NCBI RefSeq assembly: GCF_009939005.1
Contig: NZ_JAACJS010000015.1
Coordinates: 188,325 to 252,324, forward strand
DNA: 64,000 nucleotides
Origin: Sediminibacterium roseum
GTDB lineage: Bacteria; Bacteroidota; Bacteroidia; Chitinophagales; Chitinophagaceae
Direction of reading: 5' to 3'
Shown: positions 43,958-53,292 of the stretch, piece by piece
Layout: the number at the start of each line of letters is the position of its first letter
Position numbering within the stretch: the stretch's first letter is position 1
Made by a program: the position numbers and the translations under genes
Notes under the pieces: model-generated
The model's database searches: none
What the model was told of the DNA's origin: nothing
Seen by the model: only the letters and a program-made list of their open reading frames with translations

Positions 43958-44887
43958 TTGAGCCATCCCGAAAAAAATACCGCTATCATAAAAAATACAG
44001 CCCGGCAACTGGGCTTTTCTTATTGCGGGATAGCAAAAGCCGAACAGCTCGACAACGATGCGCGCCGTCTTGAGCAATGGCTCAGCCAGGGCATGCACGG
44101 CGGGATGCAGTACATGGAAAACCATTTCGACCTCCGGGTGGATCCGCGCAAACTGGTGCCCGGTGCCAAATCAGTGATCACGCTTTTACAGAATTATTTC
44201 CCGGGTGAACAGCAGTCGGAAGCCGCACCGCACATTGCCAAATATGCGTTCGGCAAAGACTACCACGAAGTGATCCGTGCAAAGCTCCGGCATTTTTTAA
44301 GTGTGCTGAATGAAGAGATCGGCGAGATACAGGGAAGAGGGTTTGTTGATTCAGCGCCCGTGCTCGAGCGAACCTGGGCCGTTAAAAGCGGTGCGGGTTG
44401 GGTGGGGAAAAACGGGAACCTGATCAACAAACAGAGCGGCTCTTTTTATTTTATCGCCACACTGATCGTGGATATCGAATTGCTGTACGATGACTCCTTC
44501 GCAAAAGATTTCTGCGGCAGCTGCCGCAAATGCATCGATGCTTGTCCTACAGATGCGATCCTCAACAACAAAATAGTCGACGGCAGCAAATGCATCAGCT
44601 ACTACACCATCGAACTCAAAGATGCATTGATACCCGATGCATTGAAAGGTAAATTCAACAACTGGATGTTTGGCTGCGATGTTTGCCAGGATGTATGCCC
44701 ATGGAACCGCTTCTCCAAACCGCACAATGAAATGCAGTTCGCACCCATTCCTGAAATACTTGATCTTTCCACCAAAGAATGGGAGGAAATGACGGAAGAA
44801 ACTTTCAGATCCGTTTTCAAACATTCGCCTTTGAAACGCGCGAAATTTGAAGGCATCAAACGCAATCTTTCTTTTATCAGCCAGTAG
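43958..44887 (+). CDS. queG: Epoxyqueuosine reductase QueG
   Basis: 309 aa with an apparent TTG start (LSHPEKNTAI read as Met). Last step of queuosine tRNA modification: a cobalamin and two [4Fe-4S] clusters reduce epoxyqueuosine. Motifs: VDSAPVLER with D131, WVGKNGNLI, and Fe-S cysteines C186, C189, C192, C196 (CGSCRKCIDACP), C212, and C240, C243, C247 (CDVCQDVCP). Length is shorter than E. coli QueG, as in Bacteroidota, which lack the C-terminal HEAT part. Confidence 0.93.
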   Translation: MSHPEKNTAIIKNTARQLGFSYCGIAKAEQLDNDARRLEQWLSQGMHGGMQYMENHFDLRVDPRKLVPGAKSVITLLQNYFPGEQQSEAAPHIAKYAFGKDYHEVIRAKLRHFLSVLNEEIGEIQGRGFVDSAPVLERTWAVKSGAGWVGKNGNLINKQSGSFYFIATLIVDIELLYDDSFAKDFCGSCRKCIDACPTDAILNNKIVDGSKCISYYTIELKDALIPDALKGKFNNWMFGCDVCQDVCPWNRFSKPHNEMQFAPIPEILDLSTKEWEEMTEETFRSVFKHSPLKRAKFEGIKRNLSFISQ

Positions 44888-44917
44888 CCTGCTCAAAAAA
44901 AACGACGAAGTGCCCTG

Positions 44918-46369
44918 CTATTTCTTCTTAGGAACAACAAACGAAAACCGCAAAGAACCAAACAACAGGTGATCGGATGTTTCCGAGCCGAGGCTCCTGA
45001 GTTGGTATTGGAGCGTTGGGCCCACGTACATAAAAGGTCTCTTTCCGATTGCAACATCGATACCGGTAGATAGGAACGGTTGTGCTTTTCGCAGCAGGTC
45101 GTTGTTCTTGTACAATACGCCGGTGGAATAATCGTAATGCAGGGCGTTGCTTGCGAAAAGATAATCCAGTCCGCCGCCAAACTTCCATCGCGCAGTGGTG
45201 CCGAACAGTTTGAAAGAGTGGGATAATTCTGCACCTAAGGAGACATAGTGATAACGGTTTGTGTACACAGCGCTGTCTGTATTGGCATAATAGAACCCGG
45301 AAGGAAATACAGAAGCGATGCTGTAACGGCGGCCTGTTTTGGTAGCGGTTTGCAGCAGGGAATAACCGGCAAAAAGACGGAGGTCCAGGTTTTTGTTCAA
45401 TGCTTTGCCCACTTCCATGCGGAGCCCGAAGCCAAAAGCATTTCGAACTGCGGGGGCGCTGCTGCTTCCTGCTGTTGCTCCGTTACCCGGGGCCGTATTG
45501 GGCGGAGACGGATTTGCATTGGATGGGTTTGATGCAGTGGAATTCGCAAACAAGCCGTTTACCAGCGCGCTCCGGCCGATATCACCTGCAATGCTGAACT
45601 GCCATTTGCTCCTCGTTTCTTTTTTTGCGGTTGTTGTTTTTGTTGATGCAGCGGTATCACCTGGTACGGTTGGCGCATTGCCCTTTTCCGGCCCGGAAAC
45701 CGGGTTGGCTGCACCTGGATTGCCTGAAATATTTTTTTCGGACGAGGTGGCCATATCATTTTTAACACCGGCAGAAACAACATCGTTTCGACTGGTGTTG
45801 GCGTCCTGTTGCCCTTTTACTGCATCGGGATCAGATGGTTTTTCGCCGCGGATACTCGCAGCCTTGTGCGCCTTTGGTTTATCCGTTCCAGAAACGCTTG
45901 TAAATGTTTGTAACCGTTTGTTTTTAAAAGCAGCTTCTACTTTCCGTTCCGCAAATTGTTTTCTTTGTTTTTGCCTGATGGAAGCGATCACATTTTTTTC
46001 GATGATTATTTTCTGTCCGGGCGCTTGTTTAGAATCGTATCCTGCTTTGGTTTCCCCGTTTTCCTTTATGGCCGCTGTTTTATCTTCTGTCCCGGTGTTG
46101 TTTCCTGTTTTGTTTTTTTGATCCGCTGCATATACTTTCTCCTGGCCTGCTCTTTGTTCTTCTTTTGTTCCAAAGGATCCCTGTTCATTCAATGCGTACC
46201 ACAATGCTCCGCCGCCCAGGCCGGCAAACAACAATACCCACACCAGCCAGCGGCGTTTTTTTTCTTTGTGGAGACCGGCTTCCACGTTTTTCCATACCGC
46301 CTCATCGGGACGCATCTTCAGCGAACCGAGTTCTTCGCGAACCCGTTGTTCAAAAGATTTATCTGCCAT
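44918..46369 (-). CDS. Putative trans-envelope anti-sigma/outer-membrane-barrel protein
   Basis: 483 aa. Residues 1-40 are cytosolic and charged (FEQRVREELGSLKMRPDEAV), 41-60 form one transmembrane helix (WLVWVLLFAGLGGGALWYAL), about 61-255 are a Lys/Glu/Ala/Thr/Pro-rich low-complexity linker, and about 256-483 look like outer-membrane beta-strands (FGFGLRMEVGKALNKNLDLR, LFAGYSLLQTATK, FMYVGPTLQYQL, FGSLRFSFVV). It starts inside the 3' end of the ECF sigma gene (11-bp overlap). A role as its regulator is inferred from position and topology, not from a recognised anti-sigma motif. Confidence 0.65.
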   Translation of the reverse strand: MADKSFEQRVREELGSLKMRPDEAVWKNVEAGLHKEKKRRWLVWVLLFAGLGGGALWYALNEQGSFGTKEEQRAGQEKVYAADQKNKTGNNTGTEDKTAAIKENGETKAGYDSKQAPGQKIIIEKNVIASIRQKQRKQFAERKVEAAFKNKRLQTFTSVSGTDKPKAHKAASIRGEKPSDPDAVKGQQDANTSRNDVVSAGVKNDMATSSEKNISGNPGAANPVSGPEKGNAPTVPGDTAASTKTTTAKKETRSKWQFSIAGDIGRSALVNGLFANSTASNPSNANPSPPNTAPGNGATAGSSSAPAVRNAFGFGLRMEVGKALNKNLDLRLFAGYSLLQTATKTGRRYSIASVFPSGFYYANTDSAVYTNRYHYVSLGAELSHSFKLFGTTARWKFGGGLDYLFASNALHYDYSTGVLYKNNDLLRKAQPFLSTGIDVAIGKRPFMYVGPTLQYQLRSLGSETSDHLLFGSLRFSFVVPKKK

Positions 46370-46916
46370 AACTATCTTTTTTTTCGTTCTCCGAATATTT
46401 CTCCAGCCAGTTGATCAGCAGGGCCCTCGCCCTTGCGTATTGCGAGCGGCTCGTACTTTCCTTGATGCCGAGTATCTTGCCAATCTCCACGTGCGTATAC
46501 CCTTCTACTGCACACAGGTTGAAAATGGTTTGGTAGCCCGGCGGCAACTGCCGCACAAGGTTGAGCAGGTCCTGCATATTGAGTTTCATCTCCGGTTCGT
46601 GGCTGGTAACGGGATGAAGATGGCTGTCTTCGAAACTGAGGTCGAGCTGGTACCGCGGTTTGCGTTTGAGGTAATTGATGGCTGTATTTACGATGATCCG
46701 CCTGATCCATGCCCCCAATTCTCCTTCCATTTTATACTGGTGAAGGTTGGTAAAGACCTTGATAAACCCCTGCTGCAACACCTCCTCCGCATCATTCATG
46801 CTTTTGGTGTAGCGGTAACAGATGCCCAGCATGCTTTCTGCATATAACTCATAGAGCTGCTTTTGGGCAACCGGGTTATTGCGTAAACATTCTTTTACCA
46901 GTTTCTGTTGGTCCAT
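46359..46916 (-). CDS. ECF-type RNA polymerase sigma factor
   Basis: 185 aa from the ATG at 46916 (MDQQKLVKECLRNN); nine more codons upstream are unlikely. Sigma region 2 is at about residues 15-85 (YRYTKSMNDAEEVLQQGFIK, then VFTNLHQY, GAWIRRIIVNTAINYLKR) and region 4 at about 120-175 (LPPGYQTIFNLCAVEGYTHV, then EIGKILGIKESTSRSQYARA). It directs RNA polymerase to its own promoters. Overlaps the next gene, a probable regulator. Confidence 0.93.
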   Translation of the reverse strand: MDQQKLVKECLRNNPVAQKQLYELYAESMLGICYRYTKSMNDAEEVLQQGFIKVFTNLHQYKMEGELGAWIRRIIVNTAINYLKRKPRYQLDLSFEDSHLHPVTSHEPEMKLNMQDLLNLVRQLPPGYQTIFNLCAVEGYTHVEIGKILGIKESTSRSQYARARALLINWLEKYSENEKKDSYGR

Positions 46917-47172
46917 CGTGCGTGGTCTTCGTTCTCTTGACACAGTGCGGCCATGTACCGTTGCACCCTGTCAAATAAATTCCCGGCGAAATTAGGTGGT
47001 TGACGGCCGTTTGTACCCTACAGATGGATGAACGATGAATGGCCGTGGCGGCAGGTCGTTTTTTAATATGGGCGAGCGATCGAGCGGAATCCCGCGCAGT
47101 GGCCGGAGCGGCAATTTCCTGAACCCGATGCTCCGGGCCCTCAACCCGCAGCCACCGCATGCCGATACCCGT

Positions 47173-47180
47173 TACATTTG
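47173..47180 (+). promoter_or_regulatory. -7 box immediately before bioA
   Basis: TACATTTG is a perfect TAnnTTTG ending four bases before the ATG at 47185, implying a leaderless transcript. No TTTG element at the usual upstream spacing. Confidence 0.4.
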
Positions 47181-47184
47181 CACC

Positions 47185-48453
47185 ATGAGTTTATCCGAAA
47201 GAGACCAGCATGTGATCTGGCACCCCTTCACGCAGCAAAAAAACATGCTCCCCCCCGTGCCCATTACCAAAGCATCGGGTAGTATTCTGTTTGCTGAAAA
47301 CGGGAGCCGTTACATCGATGCCATCAGCAGCTGGTGGGTCACCTTGCATGGACACGCCCATCCCTACATCGCCGAAAAAATATACAGGCAGGCACTGGAG
47401 CTCGAGCAGGTGATCTTTGCCGGTTTTACACATGAGCCCGCCGTACGGCTCGCAGAACGCCTGCTGCCCTTGTTGCCGGGTGATTTTACGAGGATTTTTT
47501 ACAGCGACAACGGCTCCACATCCACAGAAGTGGCGCTTAAAATGAGTATTCAATACTGGTGGAACAGGGAAGAAAAGAAACGCAGGAAGATCATCGCGTT
47601 TACAAACGCCTACCATGGCGACACATTCGGCGCCATGAGCGTGAGCGACAGGAGCGTGTTCACCCTCGCGTTCCACGATCACCTGTTTGAAGTTGTCTTT
47701 ATCGATGTACCTACTGCCGATAACATCGCTTCGCTGAAAGGCATCATTCAACAGCACCAATCGGAAACTGCGGCTTTTATTTATGAACCATTGGTACAGG
47801 GCGCGGGCGGAATGAAGATGTATGATGCGCAATGGATGGATGAATTACTCACCACGGTTAAAAACGCCGGCATCATCTGCATTGCAGACGAAGTGATGAC
47901 GGGATTCGGGCGCACCGGCAAACTTTTTGCCAGCGAATACCTCTCGCAGAAACCGGACATCATCTGCCTGAGCAAGGGCCTCACCGGTGGAACAATGGCC
48001 CTTGGCGTAACGGCGTGTACCAACAGGATCTACGAGGCCTATGTAAACGACGATAAATACAAGACATTTTTTCACGGCCATTCATTTACTGCAAACCCGC
48101 TGGCCTGTACAGCAGCGCTGGCCAGCCTTGACCTGCTGGAAAAAGAAGGCTGTTTTGAAAGGATCAATGCCATCACGAGGTTGAACAGCGCATTCGCGGG
48201 CAAACTGCAGGACCGGGCCAATACCAAGGATGTAAGAACCCTGGGCACGCTGCTCGCATTCGAGATCACAAAAGGAAAAGACGAATACCTGAACAACATC
48301 AGTTCTTCCATTACAAAAATGGCCATGGACAATGGTGTTTACCTGCGACCACTGGGCAACACGGTATACATCATGCCACCGTATTGCATTACCGGGGAAG
48401 AACTGGAGAAAGTGTACGAGGTATTGGGGTCGGTTGTGGAGACGGATTGGTAA
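47185..48453 (+). CDS. bioA: Adenosylmethionine-8-amino-7-oxononanoate aminotransferase BioA
   Basis: 422 aa from the ATG at 47185 (MSLSERDQHVIWHPFTQQKN); a longer in-frame start adds 50 unconserved residues. PLP-dependent transfer of the SAM amino group to KAPA in biotin synthesis. Motifs: SSWWVTLHGHAHP, NGSTSTEVALK, AYHGDTFGAMSVSDRS, ADEVMTGFGRTG and Schiff-base K264 in LSKGLTGG. No other bio gene lies in this window. Confidence 0.95.
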   Translation: MSLSERDQHVIWHPFTQQKNMLPPVPITKASGSILFAENGSRYIDAISSWWVTLHGHAHPYIAEKIYRQALELEQVIFAGFTHEPAVRLAERLLPLLPGDFTRIFYSDNGSTSTEVALKMSIQYWWNREEKKRRKIIAFTNAYHGDTFGAMSVSDRSVFTLAFHDHLFEVVFIDVPTADNIASLKGIIQQHQSETAAFIYEPLVQGAGGMKMYDAQWMDELLTTVKNAGIICIADEVMTGFGRTGKLFASEYLSQKPDIICLSKGLTGGTMALGVTACTNRIYEAYVNDDKYKTFFHGHSFTANPLACTAALASLDLLEKEGCFERINAITRLNSAFAGKLQDRANTKDVRTLGTLLAFEITKGKDEYLNNISSSITKMAMDNGVYLRPLGNTVYIMPPYCITGEELEKVYEVLGSVVETDW

Positions 48454-48526
48454 GCATGGCGCAATGGATGCAAGGGGCCGGCATTCGGTATTTCATTTCA
48501 CGATTGACGGTCAGCGACTGACACAG

Positions 48527-49042
48527 TTAGCGCACCACGCTGTTGCCTGTCTTTTCGGTGAGCGCTTTGAGATTGTTCAGGTTTGTCTCCATCATGGTAC
48601 CGAGGATCTTGTCGTTCATCATCGATCCGAACCTTTCCCATGGGTACCATTTGATCTTTTGTTCGAACTGCCATTGCACGATCATTGTTTTCTGCGTGGA
48701 ATCGCCGATCACATGAACCGTACTGAGCTGCGTGTTGCCGCTTTTTGTTTTCCAGGTTGAAACAACGGTGGTATCGGTTATGCTTGTAATGTCTACGGTC
48801 GTTCCGGCGAGTTCGGCATGCCTGGGCGAGCTTATTTTGATGGATGGGGATTGTTTCATTCCATCCATCCATTCCTGCCATTGTTCAATGCTCTCCAGGT
48901 AAGGCATAATGGAATCCCTGGGCGCGGAAACATTTACCGCCCGCGACACCAGCACCATCGAAGGCAGCAGCAAGCCGATAAACGACGCGATCGCAAAAAG
49001 CGATACGATACTAAAGAATACGAGCCTGAGCAGTTTTATCAT
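48527..49042 (-). CDS. SRPBCC-fold protein with N-terminal membrane anchor
   Basis: 171 aa from the ATG at 49042 (MIKLLRLVFFSIVSLFAIAS). One hydrophobic helix anchors a START/Bet v1-like domain (SRAVNVSAPRDSIMPYLESI, then EQWQEWMDGM, VQWQFEQKIKWYPWERFGSM). Probably binds a hydrophobic ligand; unproven. The start lies two bases past the stop of the ABC permease, so the two are co-transcribed. Confidence 0.8.
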   Translation of the reverse strand: MIKLLRLVFFSIVSLFAIASFIGLLLPSMVLVSRAVNVSAPRDSIMPYLESIEQWQEWMDGMKQSPSIKISSPRHAELAGTTVDITSITDTTVVSTWKTKSGNTQLSTVHVIGDSTQKTMIVQWQFEQKIKWYPWERFGSMMNDKILGTMMETNLNNLKALTEKTGNSVVR

Positions 49043-49043
49043 T

Positions 49044-50150
49044 TTATTCCCACTTGAATGTTTTAAATGCAACGGCATATACCACTACTGCCCAGATGCC
49101 GAGAATGCCGATCTCCTTCCAGCAACTGGCAAGGCTCGCGCCCTCAAAGGCAATGTTGCGCATCGCGTTGTTGAAATGCGTTAGCGGCAACACCTTGCAG
49201 ATCGGTTGCAACCACGATGGGAAGGCCTCGATCGAAAAAAAAGTTCCCGCCAGCAAAAACTGCGGCAACGTGATGAGGTTGGCAAATGGCGGGATGGTGC
49301 TTTCGTTTTTTGCGATACTGCTGACGATAAAACCAAATCCCATGAACAGGATCAGTGCAATAAAACTCAGCGTCATGATCGAGAGAAAGGTCTGCAAACC
49401 ATGCACCAGCGTGAACTTGAAGAAAAGATGCCCTACGCCGATGATGATCACCGCTGTAAGCATCTGGAAAATGACCCGGCTCAGCGCCTCGCCCAAAACA
49501 ATATACGAACGCTTGATGGGCGTTGCATAAAACCGTTTCAACACCAGCTGCTGCCGCAGGTTGAAAAACAAAAACGCCACACCAAACACGCCTGAACTCA
49601 GCAGAGAAAAGCCAAGCTGTCCCGGTAAAATAAAATCGATCGTGCGGTAGATTCTTCCTGGTATTTTTTTGATCTCGTTGCTGATCATTGCCACCGTTGG
49701 CGCATCTGCATACAACCGCTGGTTGATGTTTGCGATGCGGGCATTCAGGATTGATTGCAACACCTGCAGGTTCTGCGGGTTCACCGCTTCTGAACTTACC
49801 AGCGTGATCTTATAGGGAGGATTGCTCAACCCGGACTTTTCAATCTTTATGATCGCCGTTACCCTTCCGCGTTCAAGGTCTTCCTTTACTTCTGCGTCGG
49901 ATTCGTTTACAATGTTGAGGCCGGCTATTCCGCGCAGTGCAGGGTATATCTCATTGGTTGTATCGGTATTTTTATCAAACGCCACATTGAGCGAGATCCT
50001 GCTTCCACCCCCGATGAAACCAAATACCAATATAAAGATCAATGGAAACGCAATACTGAACACCACAGCCGATGGGCTCCTGAAAATCCCCAGTAAACTC
50101 CCTTTCGTAATGGCCATCATGGCCCTGAACTGGCTGTACTCCTTTTTCAT
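49044..50150 (-). CDS. ABC-2 type transporter permease
   Basis: 368 aa from the ATG at 50150 (MKKEYSQFRAMMAITKGSLL). One N-terminal helix (VVFSIAFPLIFILVFGFIGG), a large extracytoplasmic domain (about 55-180), then five C-terminal helices with FLLAGTFFSIEAFPSWLQPI and LPLTHFNNAMRNIAFEGA, typical of the ABC-2 DrrB/YadH-like family. No ATPase partner is encoded next to it in the window. Confidence 0.88.
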   Translation of the reverse strand: MKKEYSQFRAMMAITKGSLLGIFRSPSAVVFSIAFPLIFILVFGFIGGGSRISLNVAFDKNTDTTNEIYPALRGIAGLNIVNESDAEVKEDLERGRVTAIIKIEKSGLSNPPYKITLVSSEAVNPQNLQVLQSILNARIANINQRLYADAPTVAMISNEIKKIPGRIYRTIDFILPGQLGFSLLSSGVFGVAFLFFNLRQQLVLKRFYATPIKRSYIVLGEALSRVIFQMLTAVIIIGVGHLFFKFTLVHGLQTFLSIMTLSFIALILFMGFGFIVSSIAKNESTIPPFANLITLPQFLLAGTFFSIEAFPSWLQPICKVLPLTHFNNAMRNIAFEGASLASCWKEIGILGIWAVVVYAVAFKTFKWE

Positions 50151-50241
50151 AGCAGTCTGATTGTGCAACAAAACTATAAGGTTTGTGGATTGGGCCGGAT
50201 TTTATTTTGTTTTTTTTGTTGTCGATTGAAACGAACGCAAA

Positions 50242-51996
50242 TCAATTGAGATCGATCTTAAACGGCATCCTCGCCTGTGTGGTGCCAATCATCTGTTTTA
50301 TGTTCTTCAGCTCCTGCAGGGTCTTGTACTCACTCTCCCCTATTTCTTCCTTGATCATTTTCGTTTTTACAGACCGTTTGTAGTTGTTCATGATCCTTTC
50401 AAACAACGACTTTTTCTCCGGGTATTCCCTCAAACGGTACTCCTTTATTTTAGCCATCCGCGCAGCGCAATCGATCGCATCCTGTAGTGTTCCTATTCTA
50501 TCTACAAGGCCGGCTTCGAGCCCACGCGCGCCGGTCCACACCCTTCCCTGTGCAATGCTGCTCACATAAGCCGTGTCTTTTTTCCTTCCTTCCGATACAC
50601 GTGTTTTGAACGTGGCATAGATCGAATCCGTACCCGCCTGCAGGAACCTTTTTTCGGTTTCGGTAAGCGGCCTGTCTCCGTTACCCATGTCTGCATAAGG
50701 CGCTGTTTTTACACGGTCGGAAGTAATGCCCAGTTTGTTTTTCAGGAACGACTGGTAATTGAGTACGATGCTGAACACACCGATCGATCCCGTGATGGTA
50801 TTGGCATTTGCAAAAACCGAATCTGCATTACACGAAATATAATAACCGCCCGATGCGGCCACATCGCCCATACTTACCACTACGGGCTTTGTTTTTCGCG
50901 CAAGTGTGATTTCGCGCCAGATCACATCGCTCGCCAGCGCGCTTCCGCCGGGTGAGTTTACACGGAACACGATCGCTTTTACCTCTTCATCGAGCCGCGC
51001 CTTGCGGATGATGTTCCTGAATTCATCGCTGCCCACCTGCCCTTCGTCGCCGCTTCCCGAAACAATATCGCCATCTGCATAGATCAACGCGATCTTTCCA
51101 TCGCCGCTGTAATTTTTATAATCAGCCGATTTTGCATAGTCTCCGAAGGTCACAAAATTGATCCTGTCGCGGTCGCCGAGCTTAAGTTTGGCAAGTAACT
51201 CTTTTTTCAGCTGGTCATCGTAGCGCAACCCGTCTACCAATCCATTTGTAAACGCATCATGGGCCGTTTGTATCGTTCCGTTCACGGCGAGCGACCTGAG
51301 TTTTGCGGTATCTGTTTTTCTTGCGGCAGCGGCGGTATTGAGGAACTCGCTGTACAGGTCGCCCAGCCAGACCGCGGTTTGCAGGCGGTTCGCTTCGGTC
51401 ATCTGTGTTTCGCGCAGCGGCTCGGTGGCGCTTTTGAACTTGCCTGCATAAAAGATCTGTGGCTGTATCTCCAGTTTATCGAGTGTACCCTTGAAGAACA
51501 AAAGGTTTACGGCAAAACCGGACCAGTCTAATCCACCCTGCGGGTGACAATAGATCTTATCCGCTACATTGCCCAGGTAATATCCTTTTTGGGTGATCGT
51601 TTCGCCGTAGGCGATCATGAATTTCTTAGCCGTTTTAAAATCAAGCAACGCCTTCCGCAATTCTTCGCTTGCGGCATAGCCGTTCACATTGTTGTCGCAC
51701 AAAATATAGATGCCTTTGATGGCAGAGTCTGATTTTGCATGACGGATCAATCGCACCATTTCATAAAGGGAAGGCGGTTCGTTGTCGCCGTCTTTGAGAA
51801 AATTGAAAGGGCTGTGTTCTACCTGTTCCTTAAAGTTATTGGAGAGATCGAGTACCAGCACGGCATTGTTTCCTACGATCACTTTTTCTTCGGATGCGGC
51901 ATTGGAGATCACACCGATCAATACAAATATGCCGATCACCGAAAAAATGATCAGCGCGAGAAGGGTGGCAAAAAATATTTTGAAGAATTGCTTCAT
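50242..51996 (-). CDS. sppA: Signal peptide peptidase SppA (67K type)
   Basis: 584 aa. N-terminal transmembrane helix (FFATLLALIIFSVIGIFVLI), then two tandem S49 peptidase domains. Catalytic S382 lies in GDVAASGGYYIS; the lysine partner is probably K186 or K188 in YAGKFKSATEP. Degrades cleaved signal peptides in the inner membrane. Divergent from folK with a 59-bp gap. Confidence 0.95.
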   Translation of the reverse strand: MKQFFKIFFATLLALIIFSVIGIFVLIGVISNAASEEKVIVGNNAVLVLDLSNNFKEQVEHSPFNFLKDGDNEPPSLYEMVRLIRHAKSDSAIKGIYILCDNNVNGYAASEELRKALLDFKTAKKFMIAYGETITQKGYYLGNVADKIYCHPQGGLDWSGFAVNLLFFKGTLDKLEIQPQIFYAGKFKSATEPLRETQMTEANRLQTAVWLGDLYSEFLNTAAAARKTDTAKLRSLAVNGTIQTAHDAFTNGLVDGLRYDDQLKKELLAKLKLGDRDRINFVTFGDYAKSADYKNYSGDGKIALIYADGDIVSGSGDEGQVGSDEFRNIIRKARLDEEVKAIVFRVNSPGGSALASDVIWREITLARKTKPVVVSMGDVAASGGYYISCNADSVFANANTITGSIGVFSIVLNYQSFLKNKLGITSDRVKTAPYADMGNGDRPLTETEKRFLQAGTDSIYATFKTRVSEGRKKDTAYVSSIAQGRVWTGARGLEAGLVDRIGTLQDAIDCAARMAKIKEYRLREYPEKKSLFERIMNNYKRSVKTKMIKEEIGESEYKTLQELKNIKQMIGTTQARMPFKIDLN

Positions 51997-52055
51997 ACGG
52001 TTCGGGTATTGATGTTGAATTTAAAGATATTTGTCCTGACCATCCCCCTCGTTTT

Positions 52056-52550
52056 ATGCATACGGCGTATTTGTTGATAGGCGGCAACATGGGTAACCGA
52101 TCGGGTTACCTGCAACAGGCAACCGGGCTGATCAATGAATATTGCGGCAATATCGTTCATTATTCCTCTATTTACGAAACGGCCGCCTGGGGAGTGGAGG
52201 ACCAGCCTTCTTTTTACAACCAGGCGCTCGCATTGGAAACCACGCTCGAGCCGGAGGCACTGATGCAAAAGTTACTGGATATAGAGGAGCAGATGGGGCG
52301 GCGAAGGACCATGAAGATGGGCCCGCGCATCATAGACCTGGATATTTTGCTGATCGATGAGCTGGTAATTTCGGGGAGGTTATTAACATTGCCCCATCCG
52401 GCATTGCCGCAGCGGAGGTTTGCGCTGTTGCCGCTGAACGAAATAGCGGCGGGCATTGTACACCCCGTTTTACACAAAACCATCGCCCGTTTACTGGAAG
52501 AATGTACCGACCCGCTGGATGTGCAAAAAAAATCAGCGCACGCTGGTTGA
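52056..52550 (+). CDS. folK: 2-amino-4-hydroxy-6-hydroxymethyldihydropteridine pyrophosphokinase
   Basis: 164 aa, the usual HPPK size. Transfers pyrophosphate from ATP to the pterin in folate synthesis. Motifs: LIGGNMGNRSGYL at the N-terminus, YETAAWGVEDQPSFYNQAL, EEQMGRRRTMKMGPRIIDLD with the two Mg-binding Asp (DLDILLID), and LPHPALPQRRFALLPL. Confidence 0.95.
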   Translation: MHTAYLLIGGNMGNRSGYLQQATGLINEYCGNIVHYSSIYETAAWGVEDQPSFYNQALALETTLEPEALMQKLLDIEEQMGRRRTMKMGPRIIDLDILLIDELVISGRLLTLPHPALPQRRFALLPLNEIAAGIVHPVLHKTIARLLEECTDPLDVQKKSAHAG

Positions 52551-52586
52551 TGGCGGTTAATTTTGACCATCATCGAGGAAACATTC

Positions 52587-53219
52587 ATGAAACACCATTT
52601 TATTACGGTTGAAGGGAACATCGGCGTTGGCAAAACCACTTTAACGCACCTGCTTGCCAAACATTTTAACGCACGGTTGATATTGGAGGAATTTGCAGAC
52701 AACCCTTTCCTGCCTAAATTTTACGAGAGCCCGGAACAATACGCATTTCCGCTCGAACTGTTTTTTATGGCAGAACGCTACAAGCAATTGAAAGAAATGG
52801 TGCATACGAAAGACCTGTTTCAAAGTGTGACCGTTTCGGATTACCTGTTCACCAAATGCCTTTTGTTCGCAAAAGTGAATTTGCCGGAGGAAGAGTTCAG
52901 GTTGTACCAGAAGTTGTTCGACATCATTCACCAGCAACTTGCATTCCCTGATATATTGATCTACCTGCATGCACCGGTGCAGAAACTGCAGGCAAACATC
53001 CGGAAACGCAACCGTTCGTATGAGCAGTCGATCCCCGATGAGTACCTGTTCAACATACAGGAAACCTATACCAGTTACATCAAACAACACAACATCAAAA
53101 CCATTTTCATCGATGCGAGTAATGCGGATTTCCTGGGGAATGAAAAACATTTCCAGACGGTGCTCGATGCATTGGAAAAAGATTTCGACGACGGGCAACA
53201 TTATTTCAGTTTGCCGTAA
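52587..53219 (+). CDS. Deoxynucleoside kinase
   Basis: 210 aa from the ATG at 52587 (MKHHFITVEGNIGVGKTTLT); a TTG eight codons earlier is in frame but less likely. P-loop GNIGVGKTT, ELFFMAERYKQL, SDYLFTKCLLFAKVNL and the lid arginines in RKRNRSYEQSI match the dNK/dGK family. Phosphorylates deoxynucleosides for salvage. It lies 36 bp after folK, a pairing seen in many Bacteroidota. Confidence 0.92.
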   Translation: MKHHFITVEGNIGVGKTTLTHLLAKHFNARLILEEFADNPFLPKFYESPEQYAFPLELFFMAERYKQLKEMVHTKDLFQSVTVSDYLFTKCLLFAKVNLPEEEFRLYQKLFDIIHQQLAFPDILIYLHAPVQKLQANIRKRNRSYEQSIPDEYLFNIQETYTSYIKQHNIKTIFIDASNADFLGNEKHFQTVLDALEKDFDDGQHYFSLP

Positions 53220-53292
53220 TGAAGCCAAAGCTTTAAGCTGCAGGCTTTGGGCTTTTAAGGAAAACACCAACTCAAAAAGCATGTAGCCCCAA

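Noticed and set aside
46917..47184. Extended start of bioA
   Set aside because: The extra 50 residues are Arg/Gly/Pro-rich and precede a normal BioA N-terminus.
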